Position numbers and translations under genes: made by a program | Notes under the pieces: generated by a model | What the model saw: only the letters and a program-made list of their open reading frames with translations | Database searches by the model: none | Told to the model about the DNA's origin: nothing | NCBI RefSeq assembly: GCF_033568475.1 | Contig: NW_027331831.1 | Span: forward strand, 5,766,001 to 5,830,000 | DNA: 64,000 nucleotides | Reading direction: 5' to 3' | Source of the DNA: Henckelia pumila | Lineage: Eukaryota > Streptophyta > Magnoliopsida > Lamiales > Gesneriaceae | Shown here: positions 45,701-57,692 of the stretch, piece after piece | Numbering within the stretch: the stretch's first letter is position 1 | How the letters are laid out: each line of letters starts with the position of its first letter

Positions 45701-46852
45701 CTAGATGTCATAGAACCGAGAGCGACGTCTTCGAGAGCTGTGTAAAGGAAAGTACATGAGAGATATGATATCCAAACAACAAAACCAAAATTGAAGGTTT
45801 TGCAACAAACAAGGCGGACAGATTAGTAAAATTTAAAAACATCAACAGATAGGTAAAATATATAATGTAAATGAACCATTCAGAAATTTAATTTGTTCAT
45901 AATCTCAATGTTTATTGAGTTATATGAAAGATCAAAACTCAAAAGATAACAAATTTCGATATCATGGGAAACACAAAATAGTAACCACCGATGCATTCAC
46001 TCACCTGTTTTGACCAACTCTTCCCCTTGAAACTTCCCTGGCACTAACAAACTCGTCAACAGTATCTACAGGAGATCTAAAATCAGGATATTCTACGGAT
46101 GATATAGAACCCTCATCAGAATTCGAAGTATCAAAACTCAAACGATTATTTCCTCTTCTGGAAACACCGACTCTTGATCTTCTTCTGTTTCTAGATGCCC
46201 GAAAATTTTCAAATACCTGATATAACATGCAGGACGTCCACCAATTTCCCTTGTCCCCAGGGAAGTCATCAAAGTCATCTCCCGAGTTATCATCCCCATA
46301 TTCTATCACATAATCACCTAGAACCACTCCACGAGGGATTTCCGACTGGATAGTGCTTAAAACATCGATTATCTCGGACGATTGCTGGAAATTCTCCCAA
46401 TCCAGTTGGCGGGCTGGATCGATTTTTGAAGGGCAAGCATGAGGATGCTCTAGTCGTGCATGTTTTTGAAGTTCCAAGTATGTACCCGAGAATGCACATT
46501 TTTCCTCTTCACAGCGGCGTTTCTTGTCATCCAGGCGTACACGAGCTACATCAATCACTATCCATCCAGTAACTTCTCCTCTACACAAGGGGCATGCTGG
46601 TTTGGCATCTGATTCTGGATCCAAAAACTGCCTAGTTTCAACAGAACTTGGTGATTTAGGTCCAGATGACATCCCACTTGCTTGTTTGAAGCGATAGAGA
46701 CAATTTGATTGCAAATGGTCCGTGTCACATACAAACGGCCGACATCCATTATCATACGACGTGCATTGGAGGAGAACACTATTGTGTGGAAACTCCAAGC
46801 AGATGGGACAAATAACATCATCCCAGTTTGTATACAGCTGAATCTCCTCCAT
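45701..46852 (-). CDS. DUF1644 zinc-finger protein
   Basis: Two exons on the minus strand (46852-46005 and 45737-45701) give 294 residues. The first holds the DUF1644 pattern: CPICLEFPHNSVLLQC, then GCRPFVCDT and the second CPLCRG pair near residue 92, ending in a C2H2-like segment (C…EEEKCAFSG…H…H). WIVIDVARVRLDDKKRRC and VVLGDYVIEYGDD are also family strings. These plant proteins are RING-like; role in the cell is not settled. Reading straight through would stop at 46001, but CAG|GTGAGT is an ideal donor and the 37-bp exon at 45737-45701 adds SRRRRSRFYDI before the stop, a basic tail like those of relatives. The start is the ATG at 46852. Confidence 0.88.
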
Positions 46853-47056
46853 TCCAGTTGTGTATGGGCCGAACCCTCTTTTTCAATGTCTAAAAGCAGG
46901 CACAGAGAATTTAACTTTAAGTCTCTAGAAACATGGAGCAAGTCTCTTCATTCCATCTGATAAAAATATTAGTGTCAGAATAATCAGTAGCTTCACATTG
47001 ATCCTAATAAGTTCACCATGCAAAAAAGTCTAATAAATAAAGAATTGGAAATAATA

Positions 47057-48150
47057 TGTGAGGCCCCGTTAAACTAGTTATGTTAATGATCATGCAACAA
47101 AGTAAGTAAATAGCAACGCAGCGGAAAAACAATTTAAAATGGATTTTGGGCCTAGAAAAATTTTGGCATGCAATTTATATAAAAATAATAAAACTAGGAC
47201 CTCAACAGACTGAATACCGCACAAACAAATGCCGGCCAAGCACAACAACGAAGCAAAGCATTCAAACAAGTATTTGAGCCAGCAAGGCTTGGTAACAACA
47301 TAAAGGCATTCAATCCATGGAAAACAACTCTCAAATACGATGAGAGTTTCCTCGGAATATAAAAAAACGACTCTGACACAATACATACATAACTCCAACA
47401 ATACATAATACATAACTGGGAGACATGACATGACATGATCCAATAATTGCTACTAGAGTTCAATAAACATCTAACAATCATAATTCTCCAAAATATGGGA
47501 CTACGAATTCCAACATAATTCAAAGGCTAGTCAAAATATACCTCGACTACTTCCAACTGTTGTACCTAAAACTTTAAATCTTTAATATATCAATAAAGGT
47601 ACTATGTAATCAACGAAATCAAATTTAACACGAAGTCATCGAAACTCACTATCGGGCAGCCTAATAAGGTCGCGAGCCAGGCTGCAAAGCAAATTTAAAA
47701 TCTCACGACTTGAAGTAAAACCAGCTGGACCGGAGCACCAGTTGAACTCGCCGGAAAGTGGCTGGAAATGAGTTGAACGAACGGGGGCTGGTTCAACTAT
47801 TCCCAAGCTTCGAAATACAGCCTTTAGATGGTCGAAAAACTCCAAAATCGAAGCTGGATTCCTTGAAGAAACGCAGCAGAAACAGGTTACGAACGGTGAT
47901 CGATCTTGGCAGAAACGAGAATCAAAAACAGCGATCGATAGCTCAAAACGAAGCTACTAATGTAAGGAAGAAAACCCCTCAAACCGTTCGAAATTTCGAC
48001 GCCGTATGAAGGACATATGAGCCTGTTACGACGGCGACCAGACGGAGGCGAGAAGGTGACTAGTTGGGCTTAGGGACTTGGGGCTTCTCATTCTTGTTCA
48101 AAGCGTGTATGTATACATTATTTATGTATGTGTGTGAATAATAGACCAAA
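47057..48150. repeat. LTR-like block (Ty3/gypsy type), edges unsure
   Basis: The block starts TGTGAGGCCCCGTTAA, an opening common in plant gypsy LTRs, and continues with GCAACGCAGCGGAAAA and GC-richer sequence to about 48060 (GCCGGAAAGTGGCTGG, GACCAGACGGAGGCGAG). No second copy, target duplication or coding region was found nearby, so it could be a solo LTR. The right edge is a guess. Confidence 0.45.
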
Positions 48151-49149
48151 ATACATTATTAACTAGAGTGTTAGAGATAATTTATTAGGTGATTATCTTT
48201 TATCGCTTAGATTTGAAAGATTTTATGATCATAATAAATATATTAAAAATAATATTTGTAAAGATCTATATTTTATTATTTTCTCGATTTTGAGTTTAAT
48301 AAACATTGCATCTAGCATTGATTTATATGAATTCTTTTGCGAATTCTTTTTTCCACATTTCTCTATTTTTCTTGTGATTTATAACATATTATATGACGTT
48401 AAAAACTGACAATGAAATTAATTTTCGTTCGATTGATAATTCCTGAATGTTGTATACAATTGAGAATGATATCTCTCTATTTCTCTTTTATTTATAATTA
48501 TCATCACGATAATGTAAACAACTCATAATAAAAATAATTCTCGTTCTATTGATAATTGTTAAATGTTGTAAACAACTGAGAATAACAATAATTCTCGTTT
48601 TTTTGAAGTCATTGGGATAGCACGACATGTTGTCAATACTCGATTTATGATATCTTCATCGGTGCTTTAGAAATAGCACAATTATAAATTGGTGCCCATG
48701 AAATACAACGATGTTGATGGCTATAAAGTAGCACAACAGGATTTTATATTGAGAAAGTTCATGGTTATGATCTAATATATTGGAATTATAATCACGAATC
48801 TCTTTCAAATTATCAATTAGGATTTATGATAACGATTTGATAGATCGAAATAGATTCATGATTATATCAAATATATTTAGAATTTAGATAAATTCATGAG
48901 TACGATTTGATATATCGAACGAGATATAATATAATAAATTGAAAATTTAAAGATATTCATGAATCGTGATTGAAATATGATATGAGATTCAAGATCTATT
49001 ATTCTTGAAAAATATAGATCTTATATCAAAGTAAATTTTGTCTTACAATTTTTGCAAACATGGCAATGTAAATTTAATGTGAAATAACATTTATGATAGA
49101 TTGAATATTATTGTTGAAGGTAGACCATCTACTTGATACATACTCATAA
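48151..49149. other. AT-rich spacer
   Basis: No gene was seen. Related strings of about 60 bp (TTGATAATT…AATGTTGTA…AACTGAGAAT) recur near 48432-48470 and 48552-48590. Confidence 0.35.
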
Positions 49150-49159
49150 TAATTTGAAA

Positions 49160-50067
49160 GGGCGAAATTTCGGTTCAGTCCTAAATGTTTGGACACATTT
49201 TCGGTTCAGTCCTAAATGTTTGGATGTTACCGGTTTGGTCCTAAATCTTTTTCAAAAGTTTCCGATTCAGTCCTAAATGTTTATACGTTCCCGGTTTGGT
49301 CCTAAATGTTTCCCAAAAGTTTTCGGTTCAGTCCTAAATATTTTTACATTGCCAATTTCGTGCCAAATATTTCTCAAAAGTTTTTTTTGATCCTTTCATC
49401 TACTCGTGTGTTAAAACTAACATCGCGTAGTGTTATATAATTTATAATTGAGTTTTATATGATTTATTATATATTTAACATTAAACAAGTTGTAAATAAA
49501 ACACAAATTTATTAGAATTTTTATCCAAATTTAAATCAATTTTACACAATTTTCAAAATAAAAATATTAAATTCATGATGCTACAAAATAAAAACATAAA
49601 TAAAATAAACAAAACTTGAGGAATTAAAATTTAATGATGTTATTTCACATTTCTATTAATTTTGTTATATTCTCATTCATGATGCTTGCACATTTAAGAA
49701 AAAAATTTGAAGATTGAAAAAATATATATATCTTTTTAAAACTCTTTTTATAATTTAAAAAATATTATTTGAAAAAATTTTACTATTAAATAAAACTTAA
49801 TTTCATATCACTACTTCAACGGTGGTCAAATACTTCATTATATTTTCTCAATTGTTAACCATAAGTATTCTTCTCTTGAAAAATTTGTTGAAAATTTTAA
49901 ATATTTTGTGAAATAAGTAATGCTAGTTATTTGCCAAAACATTTGTTTATTTTTTTGTAATTGATAATATTTTTAACTATAAGATTGCACGGTTCAATTA
50001 TTTTTTATTCTATAATTTTATTTTGCATAATTTATATTATATTTTCATTTAAAAGAAATTCTTGTTC

Positions 50068-50123
<56 letters not shown>

Positions 50124-50426
50124 GCTTCTATTTTATTTAACTTTGTCTTTTGTTTGTAAGTTTTTTTTATGACGCTTTGTTTGTAGATAAAAGTACCAAA
50201 CCGAGAACTTTTGGAAAATATTTAGGACAAAATCTGGAACGGAAAACATTTAGGACTGAACCGGCAACTTTTTAAAATATTTGGGACCAAACCGGGAACA
50301 TAAAAACATTTAGTACTGAACCGAAAATTTTTGAAAAATATTTCGGACTAACCCGGGAACATTCAAATATTTAGGACTGAACCAAAAATATGTCCAAACA
50401 TTTAGGATTGAACCGGAATTTTTCCC
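49160..50426. mobile_element. Non-autonomous Mutator-like element with compound TIRs
   Basis: A 1,267-bp element flanked by a perfect 10-bp duplication, TAATTTGAAA (49150-49159 and 50427-50436), as in Mutator-type transposons (9-11 bp). The ends are GGGCGAAATTTCGG and, inverted, GGGAAAAATTCCGG. Each terminal arm of about 230 bp is a run of short tandem units alternating CGGTTCAGTCCTAAATGTTT and CGGTTTGGTCCTAAATGTTT-like words, in opposite orientation at the two ends. The interior is AT-rich with a (TTA)n microsatellite (about 50071-50122) and has no transposase. Confidence 0.85.
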
Positions 50427-50436
50427 TAATTTGAAA

Positions 50437-50989
50437 AGATACATCCAATTTATCAATTCAATTATACCAAAATAATTCTTATACAATTGTCTATTAATGT
50501 AATCCATTCTTCAAGGTGAATGTGATAGTATCAATGAACACAGTTGATACATTGTTGTTGATTAATTCTTAAAAGAAGAATACATTATTCTAGGTGAGAT
50601 ATGAATTATAAGATTGACACAAAATATTATAATATACGTTTTAATAAAGGATGTATGAATGTACACCGACATCTCATATTATTATTTATATAATAGGAAA
50701 AATTGCTTTTTTATCATGTATATTTGTTATTTTGCGATTTTGGTCATCTATATTTTCATATTTCAGTTTTAATCCATTATCCTTCTTTTTTTTTTTGGCA
50801 ATTTTAGTCCTTTTTTCCGATATGGCGCTGATGTGGCAGTAATGCAATGCTGATGTGAAGCTGACGTGTACAGTATCACGTAAGCATTTTTGAATAAAAA
50901 AGACCAAAACTTGATTAGTAAATAGACGCTTAGCGTAATTTTCGCTGTGAGGAAGCTTTAAATTTATGATTGTGGTCAACATAATCATT
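50437..50989. repeat. Spacer with half of a GATTTTGGTC-type repeat
   Basis: About 50700-50930 contains TTTTGCGATTTTGGTCATC, GGCAATTTTAGTCC and GATATGGCGCTGATGTGG words, common in plant TIR repeats, but no inverted partner was found. Confidence 0.35.
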
Positions 50990-51375
50990 TACTAGTTTTG
51001 GCGGACTCTGTTGCTAGAAGTTGTGACTTGGGGTTTAAATCTAGTTTAACTAAGGAAAGTATCCGATATTTTGGAACTATAGGTGGCGAATTAAAACTCT
51101 TGATATCACATTGGAACAGTGGTTATGAATTTCTTCTAGGATACCTTCGTATGGAAATAAATCAGAATCGTGAATATATGTTGCAATAAGAGTTAGTTAG
51201 ATCCTTGATGATGTGGATATCAGTAAGCATCAGAGCGCGCGACGAAAACTAATTAATGTCAACTTATGTGGGAGCAAGGTAAGAAAAATTAGTGGTGTTT
51301 TGGTCTAAGGTATTTGAACCTAGTTAGTAAGTCTTGAATTTCGAGGACGAAATTTCATTTAAGGGAGAAAGAAAT
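50990..51375 (+). mobile_element. 3' internal end of a Ty3/gypsy element
   Basis: The string AATTTCGAGGACGAAATTTC followed by a purine tract (AAGGGAGAAAGAAA) at 51361-51374 is the typical end of a plant gypsy internal region before its 3' LTR. Upstream coding is not recognisable with confidence. A fossil fragment. Confidence 0.65.
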
Positions 51376-54240
51376 TGCAATACCTAAAAACATAACCTAT
51401 TTTGTCGCATGCATTAAATTTAATAAATATTAAGATTTATAATTTTTAAGTTTAATTGATTTAAATTATTTATTTGAATTATGTGTTAATAAAATATTAT
51501 TTATTTGTTTAAAAAGATTTTATTTTACTAACTATTAAATTAATTCTTTTATTTGTTTAGGTTTACTCATTTAAATTATTTTATTATACAATTTATTTGT
51601 TTTAAATATTTTACAGGTTTAAGCCTGATTATTTAAATGATGTTAATTATTTAGTTTATTCATTTAAATAATATTAACTATTTCGTTTATTTATTTAAAA
51701 ATTTCTCGAGCTTATTGGATAGTATTTAAATGATCTTAACAATTAAAATTATTTATTTAAATATTTTTACTGTCCAACTTATTTATTTTAAATAAATTAA
51801 TTTTAGCGGTTAGTCATTTTAAATTATTTTAAATGTATATCTTATTTATTTAAATCTTTTTTAATTGTCCAAATCGTTTTAAAGGTTTTATTTCGCTTGT
51901 GTATTTATTTGAATGACTTTTAATCGTTCGTCAAATTTGTTTAAATTATTTAATTTAATCTCTCTGTTTATTATTTAAATATTTTAGTTATCGTTGTGAC
52001 ATCAAAAATATTTAAGTATTGATTTTAATTTCTTGAACCTAGTTGCTTTAAATTCCTTTAGAGTATAGTTGCTCAAATATTTTAAGTTATTAGCATCTTT
52101 AAACTCGACGAATAAAATTTAATTATTTATTCCTGAATTTTCAAACTTTGGGTATTTGCGGGAGTTTGAGCCTAACACTTTTAATCGCGCCAAAAAAAGA
52201 AGAAAAAAAAAATATAATGCATATTATATAATATTTACCTACACACTTAAATATATGTGTTGACCCGGTCCATTCCTATTTTTTTCCTAAGCCCTTTTAC
52301 ACGGCCCATAGGAAGGGATTCCCACAGCCCGACTTCCAGCCGATTCTCATTTCCCCTTCTCCAAGCCTTAACCGATAACCCATTTCATTCTTCTTCTCCA
52401 TACCTTCTCAAGTGATCGGTGTTCCCTCATTCCATTTCTAGCTTTGGGCCACCGCAGCAGGTCATTTTTCCGATGAGATTTCCCGTCCAGGCGAGCTGCT
52501 CGAGTTCCACCATCTTTTCCTCGGCTCGATTTCCAGCTCAATCGATTTTCCCCATTTTAGACTTTTAAAGTGTGAGGAAAGATTTATGGGTTTCCTTGGC
52601 CACCAAGTAGATTATTATGTGTGTGCTTGCTTTTATTGTTTTCATTCGAATCTATGTTTATCCATGCTTGCCCGATTTTTCTAGCCATTTCTCTGTTGAA
52701 CGAGCTTCTGCCTCTGTTGTAATTGGTCGTCCGAAGATTCCAACTTTCATTTGCTGCATCGTTTCTTGCTTACGATCGATATATATAATGTCTTTTGGTG
52801 TTGGATGGGGTTGTATGGTGAGTCTCAGATTTTGAATCGTTTTCCCCCTGTTTCGAGTTCTATTCTATGTTGTGACTGGTCGTTCGAGTATTTCAGGCTC
52901 CTTTGGTGTGTCGTTCATTCTTATGATTGATATATATAATGTTTCTTGTGTTGAGTGAGTGTTTATTTGTGAGTCTTGGTTATTGTTCCCTTTTTCTACA
53001 ACTTCGAAATTCTTCAATGTGTTGGGCTTATGTGATTCGATTTTTATGTGGTCTTGGATTGGTGATTTAGAGGCTTCCATGGTTGAGATGTAGCTCACAT
53101 GGTAGCACCTAGGGTGTGAGATTTGGCTAGAAATTGTTGAGGTCAGGGGCTGTGGATTGGATGCCATAGGAATCTGGATTTCTGGGGGGCTGGGGCAGGA
53201 CTGTTTCGAGTAGAGAATTGGCTTGGGACAGGGCCAAAATTGAGCTGGTGTTTTTGATTGTGAAGGGATCGGCCTTAGGTGTTATGGTTGAACAAGGAAG
53301 TGGTCTAGGTCCTAGATTAAAGGTTGTTAACATAGGATTTCAAGGTTTAGGGGCTAGGAAGGGGGATGAATATGGACATGGGTGAGCAGATTTTTGGGCT
53401 AGCAGTGGGCTGTCTGGAAATGATTGAGCAAGACAGGGTCGTGCTCATGTTTTGGTTAAGGGATCAGGTTTAGAAATAGCCTAGGATGCTAGGAAAATGT
53501 CGTTTCAAGCAGAAACTAAGTCGGTTAAATTTAGGTCGAGTTCTAGGCTATTGGAGGTTAAGGTGCTGGGATTTTAGGTGTCAAGTGTTGCTGCCCGAAA
53601 ACGTGATTGCCAAATAATTTTTGGATATGAATTGTACCTCGAGGATGACTTCTGAATGGAGTATAGTACTTGGGAGCCGTGTCTTTAAGCGGGAATCGTT
53701 TGGACTAAGGTTTGTATAAGTTTTAAGTTTTGCAAGTTGATTACTCGGGATACGTCCTAAGTGCCTAGAAATAAAGTCCAGATTCTTAGCTATGGTTTGC
53801 CACCTAAATCACCATCCATGTCAACGATCTTACTTCATTTTTTGATAATCGAGTAAATATCATTTTCTTGAATTCAGTCTAAGCCTTCGAGTCAAGTCAA
53901 GAAATAAAGTATTTTGAACAAGGAAAGTTGATTGTGCCAAGACGAGCAATGTCGGTTGGGGGATGCCTCAACTCACTTGCCAAACGATGGGTAGTGTGCG
54001 GCCGGGAGACATCCCGGAATCCCTACCAAAACGACGGGTAGTGTGCGGCCGGGAGAAATCTCGAAATCCCTACCAAATCAGTTATAAGGGGCAATGTCGC
54101 GTCGGGAGAAATCTCGTCGTCTTGCCGGCATAGTATAATGCAGTCATTGATCGATCAAAAACAGAGGGTTACAAATAGGGGCCCACATGATTTGAACCAG
54201 TAAAATACTTTCACCTACCCCATGGGGTAATACTCATGGG
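51376..54240 (+). repeat. 3' LTR region of the gypsy element, right edge unsure
   Basis: Starts TGCAATACC after the purine tract. The first 900 bp are very AT-rich with recurring TTATTTATTTAAAT words; from about 52260 it is GC-richer and unique-looking. Three near-repeats of GGGTAGTGTGCGGCCGGGAG and CGGGAGAAATCTCG words lie at 53985-54120. The right border was not found; a LINE begins near 54250. Confidence 0.55.
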
Positions 54241-54249
54241 GTAGGGTTG

Positions 54250-56482
54250 AATTTTCCACCTATCTCAAGATTAGGCCTCGTGCGGAGACTGGTATCTGGT
54301 GAAGGATTGGTCACGGTGAGGTATCTTTTTGGGATGATACCTGGTTGGGTAATGCACCTCTGTCGAGCAGGTGTGATGTCAGAGGGGACCGGAGAGTGAG
54401 TGTTTCTAGCTTCCTATCGGAGGGAGCCTAGGATTTTGATCTCCTCTGTGCTATCGTCGCTCCCTCGGTGGCGGATGAGATTGTGCTGATCCGTGTTTTG
54501 GTGGATGAGCCGAAAGAGGCCTTTTGGATCCACAGCACCGATGGTGCTTTTTCTATGAGATCTGCGTGGGAGCAGGTCAGACCGAGAGATTCGGTCTCGG
54601 ATATCCTGACTCCTTGCTGGGGGCGCTGGATGAGGCCCACCATGTCCTTCTTTTTGTGGCGATTTTGGAATCGGTGGTTACCTGTGGATGAGGTGCTCCA
54701 GCAGCGTGGTATTACACTTGTGTCCAAGTGTCAATGTTGTGAGATGTCGGAGATATTCACCCATATTTTCATCGACGGTCCCATTGCCCATTCTGTGTGG
54801 CATTTTTTTGGGGCCATCTTCCGTGTCCGAATCCCCGTCACTGAGGACTTTCGTCTGTTTTTCAGTGCTTGGAAGCGGGGTCGTGAGTGGTCTCCTGGGG
54901 GTAATGTGAAGGAGTTCGTTCCGTTTGTCGTGCTTTGGTTCCTCTGGACTGCACGCAATGATGATAAGCACTGTCACTTACCCTCTTCTGCGGAGAAGGT
55001 CAAATTTCAAATTGTGTCTTATCTGAGACTTGCTCACTCGGCAGCTACTATCAAGCCCAACCTTTGTATTGGGGCTTTGTAGGCTGCCCGAACCATGGGT
55101 ATCTCAGTTGGCCTTCAACGGATTCATAAGACTGTTATTGTCCGTTGGCTGAGGCCGCCGCCTGGGTTCTTCAAGCTAAATGTTTATGGTAGCTCGAGAG
55201 GGAACAAGGGTGAGTCTTCTGTTGATGGGGTTTTTAGAGATTATTCTGGGCGGGTCTTGGCGTATTTCAATGAGCTCATCGGTATGGGGTCCAATGTTCG
55301 TGCAGAGCTTTGGGCGGTTTGGAGGGGTATCCTTCTTTGTTCTAATCTTAGCCTTTTTCCCCTTTGGATTGAGACCGACTCCCAGATAGCCATTTAGATT
55401 CTTCGATCTCGGAGGTGTCGTTGGGATTTGAACCATATTTTGTCGAGGACGCGTGTTTTGGTGCGAGATAGGCCGGTTCATTTCTCGCATATCCATAGGG
55501 AATGGAATTCGGTAGCGGATGCGCTGGCGCAGCTTGCTCATGACCATAGGCAGTGTTTGTTAGAGACTGGTGTTCCTCTAACCACTTACATCGCTATCTT
55601 GGCCCGTTATGATTTATCCGGGATTCCTTACCTTATATTCAGGTTTACCTAGAGCCTTTTACTCGCTTTTGGCCGTTTCTTTTGGGCTTCCTTTCTTTTC
55701 TTCTCTTGATCTAGCTCCGCCTAGACCTTTTTTAATATATATATATATGTAGATATTTAATTTTCTTTGCAGGTTCAGCTCTCCGGCATCCTTCCGAAGT
55801 CTTTTGGAGTTACCTAGTCTCCCTGCACCGATCGACTTGATTTTTCAGGGAGATATACTTGTCAGGAGCTCACTGTGTTTTCCTCTTACCTGGCTCTTTC
55901 TTTTGGATGGTGGTAGACTGTGGTGGATTCATATGCCTTCTTTTTTTTTGGTCTTCCTGTCTACTTTGTTTTTAGGATATGGTTTGAGATCTTTACGCCA
56001 TATCTCTGCTCCTTTTTGTTACGGGTGTGCTGGTTGATGACCGCTCTTCCTTTTCCAAGGCGACCTATTTTGTTCATTGACTCTGCAGCTGATCGTGACT
56101 TTCGGGATATATCTCTAGCCTAGCTTTCACATTCTAGTCCAGATCAGGATGTTGAAAGCGCTACATTTGCGCCTCAGTGTCTGTTTGGATTTTGCCTAGC
56201 TAGAGTCGTGGATTTTGCTATCCTTTTGCTTCGCAGGATGACTTCTGCTTATGATTTGTTAGTTGTCACTGATATTTTGTCTATTTTCACTCAGTTCCTA
56301 GGGTTGTCTTGGTCTAATACCCTAGTTGTTTGGATGTGACTATTTATATTGTGTGGTCTTTTAAGGAGGTCTTGGTCTAGTTCCCCTCCTCCTTTGGGAT
56401 TTCCTTATATTGCTTATTTATGTTTATATATAGGTAGAGGTCTGTCTAACCCCCCGCTTCCAACGGTGTTTTCTTAAAAAAA
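54250..56482 (+). mobile_element. 5'-truncated L1-type LINE
   Basis: One frame from about 54285 reads the region behind plant LINE reverse transcriptase (GHGEVSFWDDTWLG), the zinc-binding zf-RVT domain (RPTMSFFLWRFWNRWLP, CQCCEM) to 55079, then an RNase H domain (RPPPGFFKLNVYGSS, then AELWAVWRGI, HREWNSVADALAQLAH) to 55651. The same frame is interrupted by stops at 54300, 54429, 55080 and 55395, and the first RNase H aspartate is replaced by Tyr (NVYGSS for NVDGSS). A long 3' UTR with (TA)n follows, ending in a short A run near 56482. The reverse transcriptase itself is missing, so it is dead and 5' truncated. Confidence 0.85.
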
Positions 56483-57692
56483 TATTATGATAATATGATA
56501 TAATTTATGACGTAAAATTATTTTATAAAAAATGATTGATTTTTAATTACATATATCATATGAAAGTTGTATTTTATATTCAGGACAATACATGCAATAA
56601 AATAGGAAAGTACGTAAAATTTAAATAGATCAATTGCCTTCACAAAATTAGGAAGACACGTGTTGGGATAATGAAGTCAATTTATAAAATAAATAAGTGA
56701 TATTGAGTGTGATTAACATATTTTAGAATGTAAATAACACTCCTCATATAAAAATGCAATTTGTATTTCTTGTGACTAAAATAAATTATGCGATAAAATC
56801 AGTTGAATTGTGTGCATCTCTAATATTTTATAATAGCTGAGGGTATTAGAAAAGACAAATACTCATATGAGACGGTTTCAAGGGTTATTTTTTGAGACGA
56901 GTCTTTTATATGGGTTATTCATTAAAAAGTATTACATTTTATGTCAAAAGTATTACTTATTATTATAAATATGGGTAGGGTTGACCCGTCTCATAGGAGT
57001 GTTACTTATTAGAAAAACTATTTTTTGTATAGCTTGGACACATCAAAATTTGTTTCCCAATTTGCCCTTATCTTTTGAAAATATTTTACAATTGAGAATT
57101 CATTGTGCACTATTTGGAAAACTTCTATATTTGAAAATTTTTGAAAGAAAAAAGAAAACCGTTATAGCACTATGTCTTACAGCGGTTTCATCACGGCTGA
57201 AATCTCACCAAAAAAATAAGAATTAAATAAAATGATTAATGTCTATTAATTTATTATTATACACAAGCAGCGCGTGTGCGTCGATAATTAGTTTGAAATT
57301 AATTTTTTTTAAATTTAAGTTGGTGTTAATAATTGTTTTAAAAATAAACTGTTATTTTTGTAAACAAGAATTAATTTTCTTTAAATTTAAAATAATATGC
57401 ATGGCTATTTGTTTAGAATAATTTATTTGCATATTTCCACATTAGATTTTGTAAATATCGTTTTATTTTGTATGCAAAATTATTTAAAATTTGCGTAATC
57501 AAATTCACGATTTTATTTTTTCAATTACTATAATACATGAATCTTTGATTAATGTGGTTGTCATATAAATTTAGTTTTTAATAAATTTTTGTGCTATGGA
57601 TAAAATAAATACTTGGAATTTTATTATAAGAAACAGGATAAAACTAAAATTTTAATCCCTTGTAGAGTTTTTTAGTCCATCGTGAAGTAATA
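56483..57692. other. AT-rich spacer with one repeat
   Basis: No gene was seen. A GAGACGG/CCGTCTC repeat lies at 56866-56998. Confidence 0.4.
56866..56998. repeat. Short repeat with inverted ATGAGACGG ends
   Basis: The ends read CTCATATGAGACGGTTTCAA and, inverted, CTCCTATGAGACGGGTCAA. The body TTCATTAAAAAGTATTACATT … AGTATTACTTATTAT matches a diverged copy near 7125-7215. Likely a MITE family common in this genome. Confidence 0.6.

Noticed and set aside
50077-50122. CRISPR-like repetition
   Set aside because: It is a simple (TTA)n microsatellite inside the Mutator-like element.
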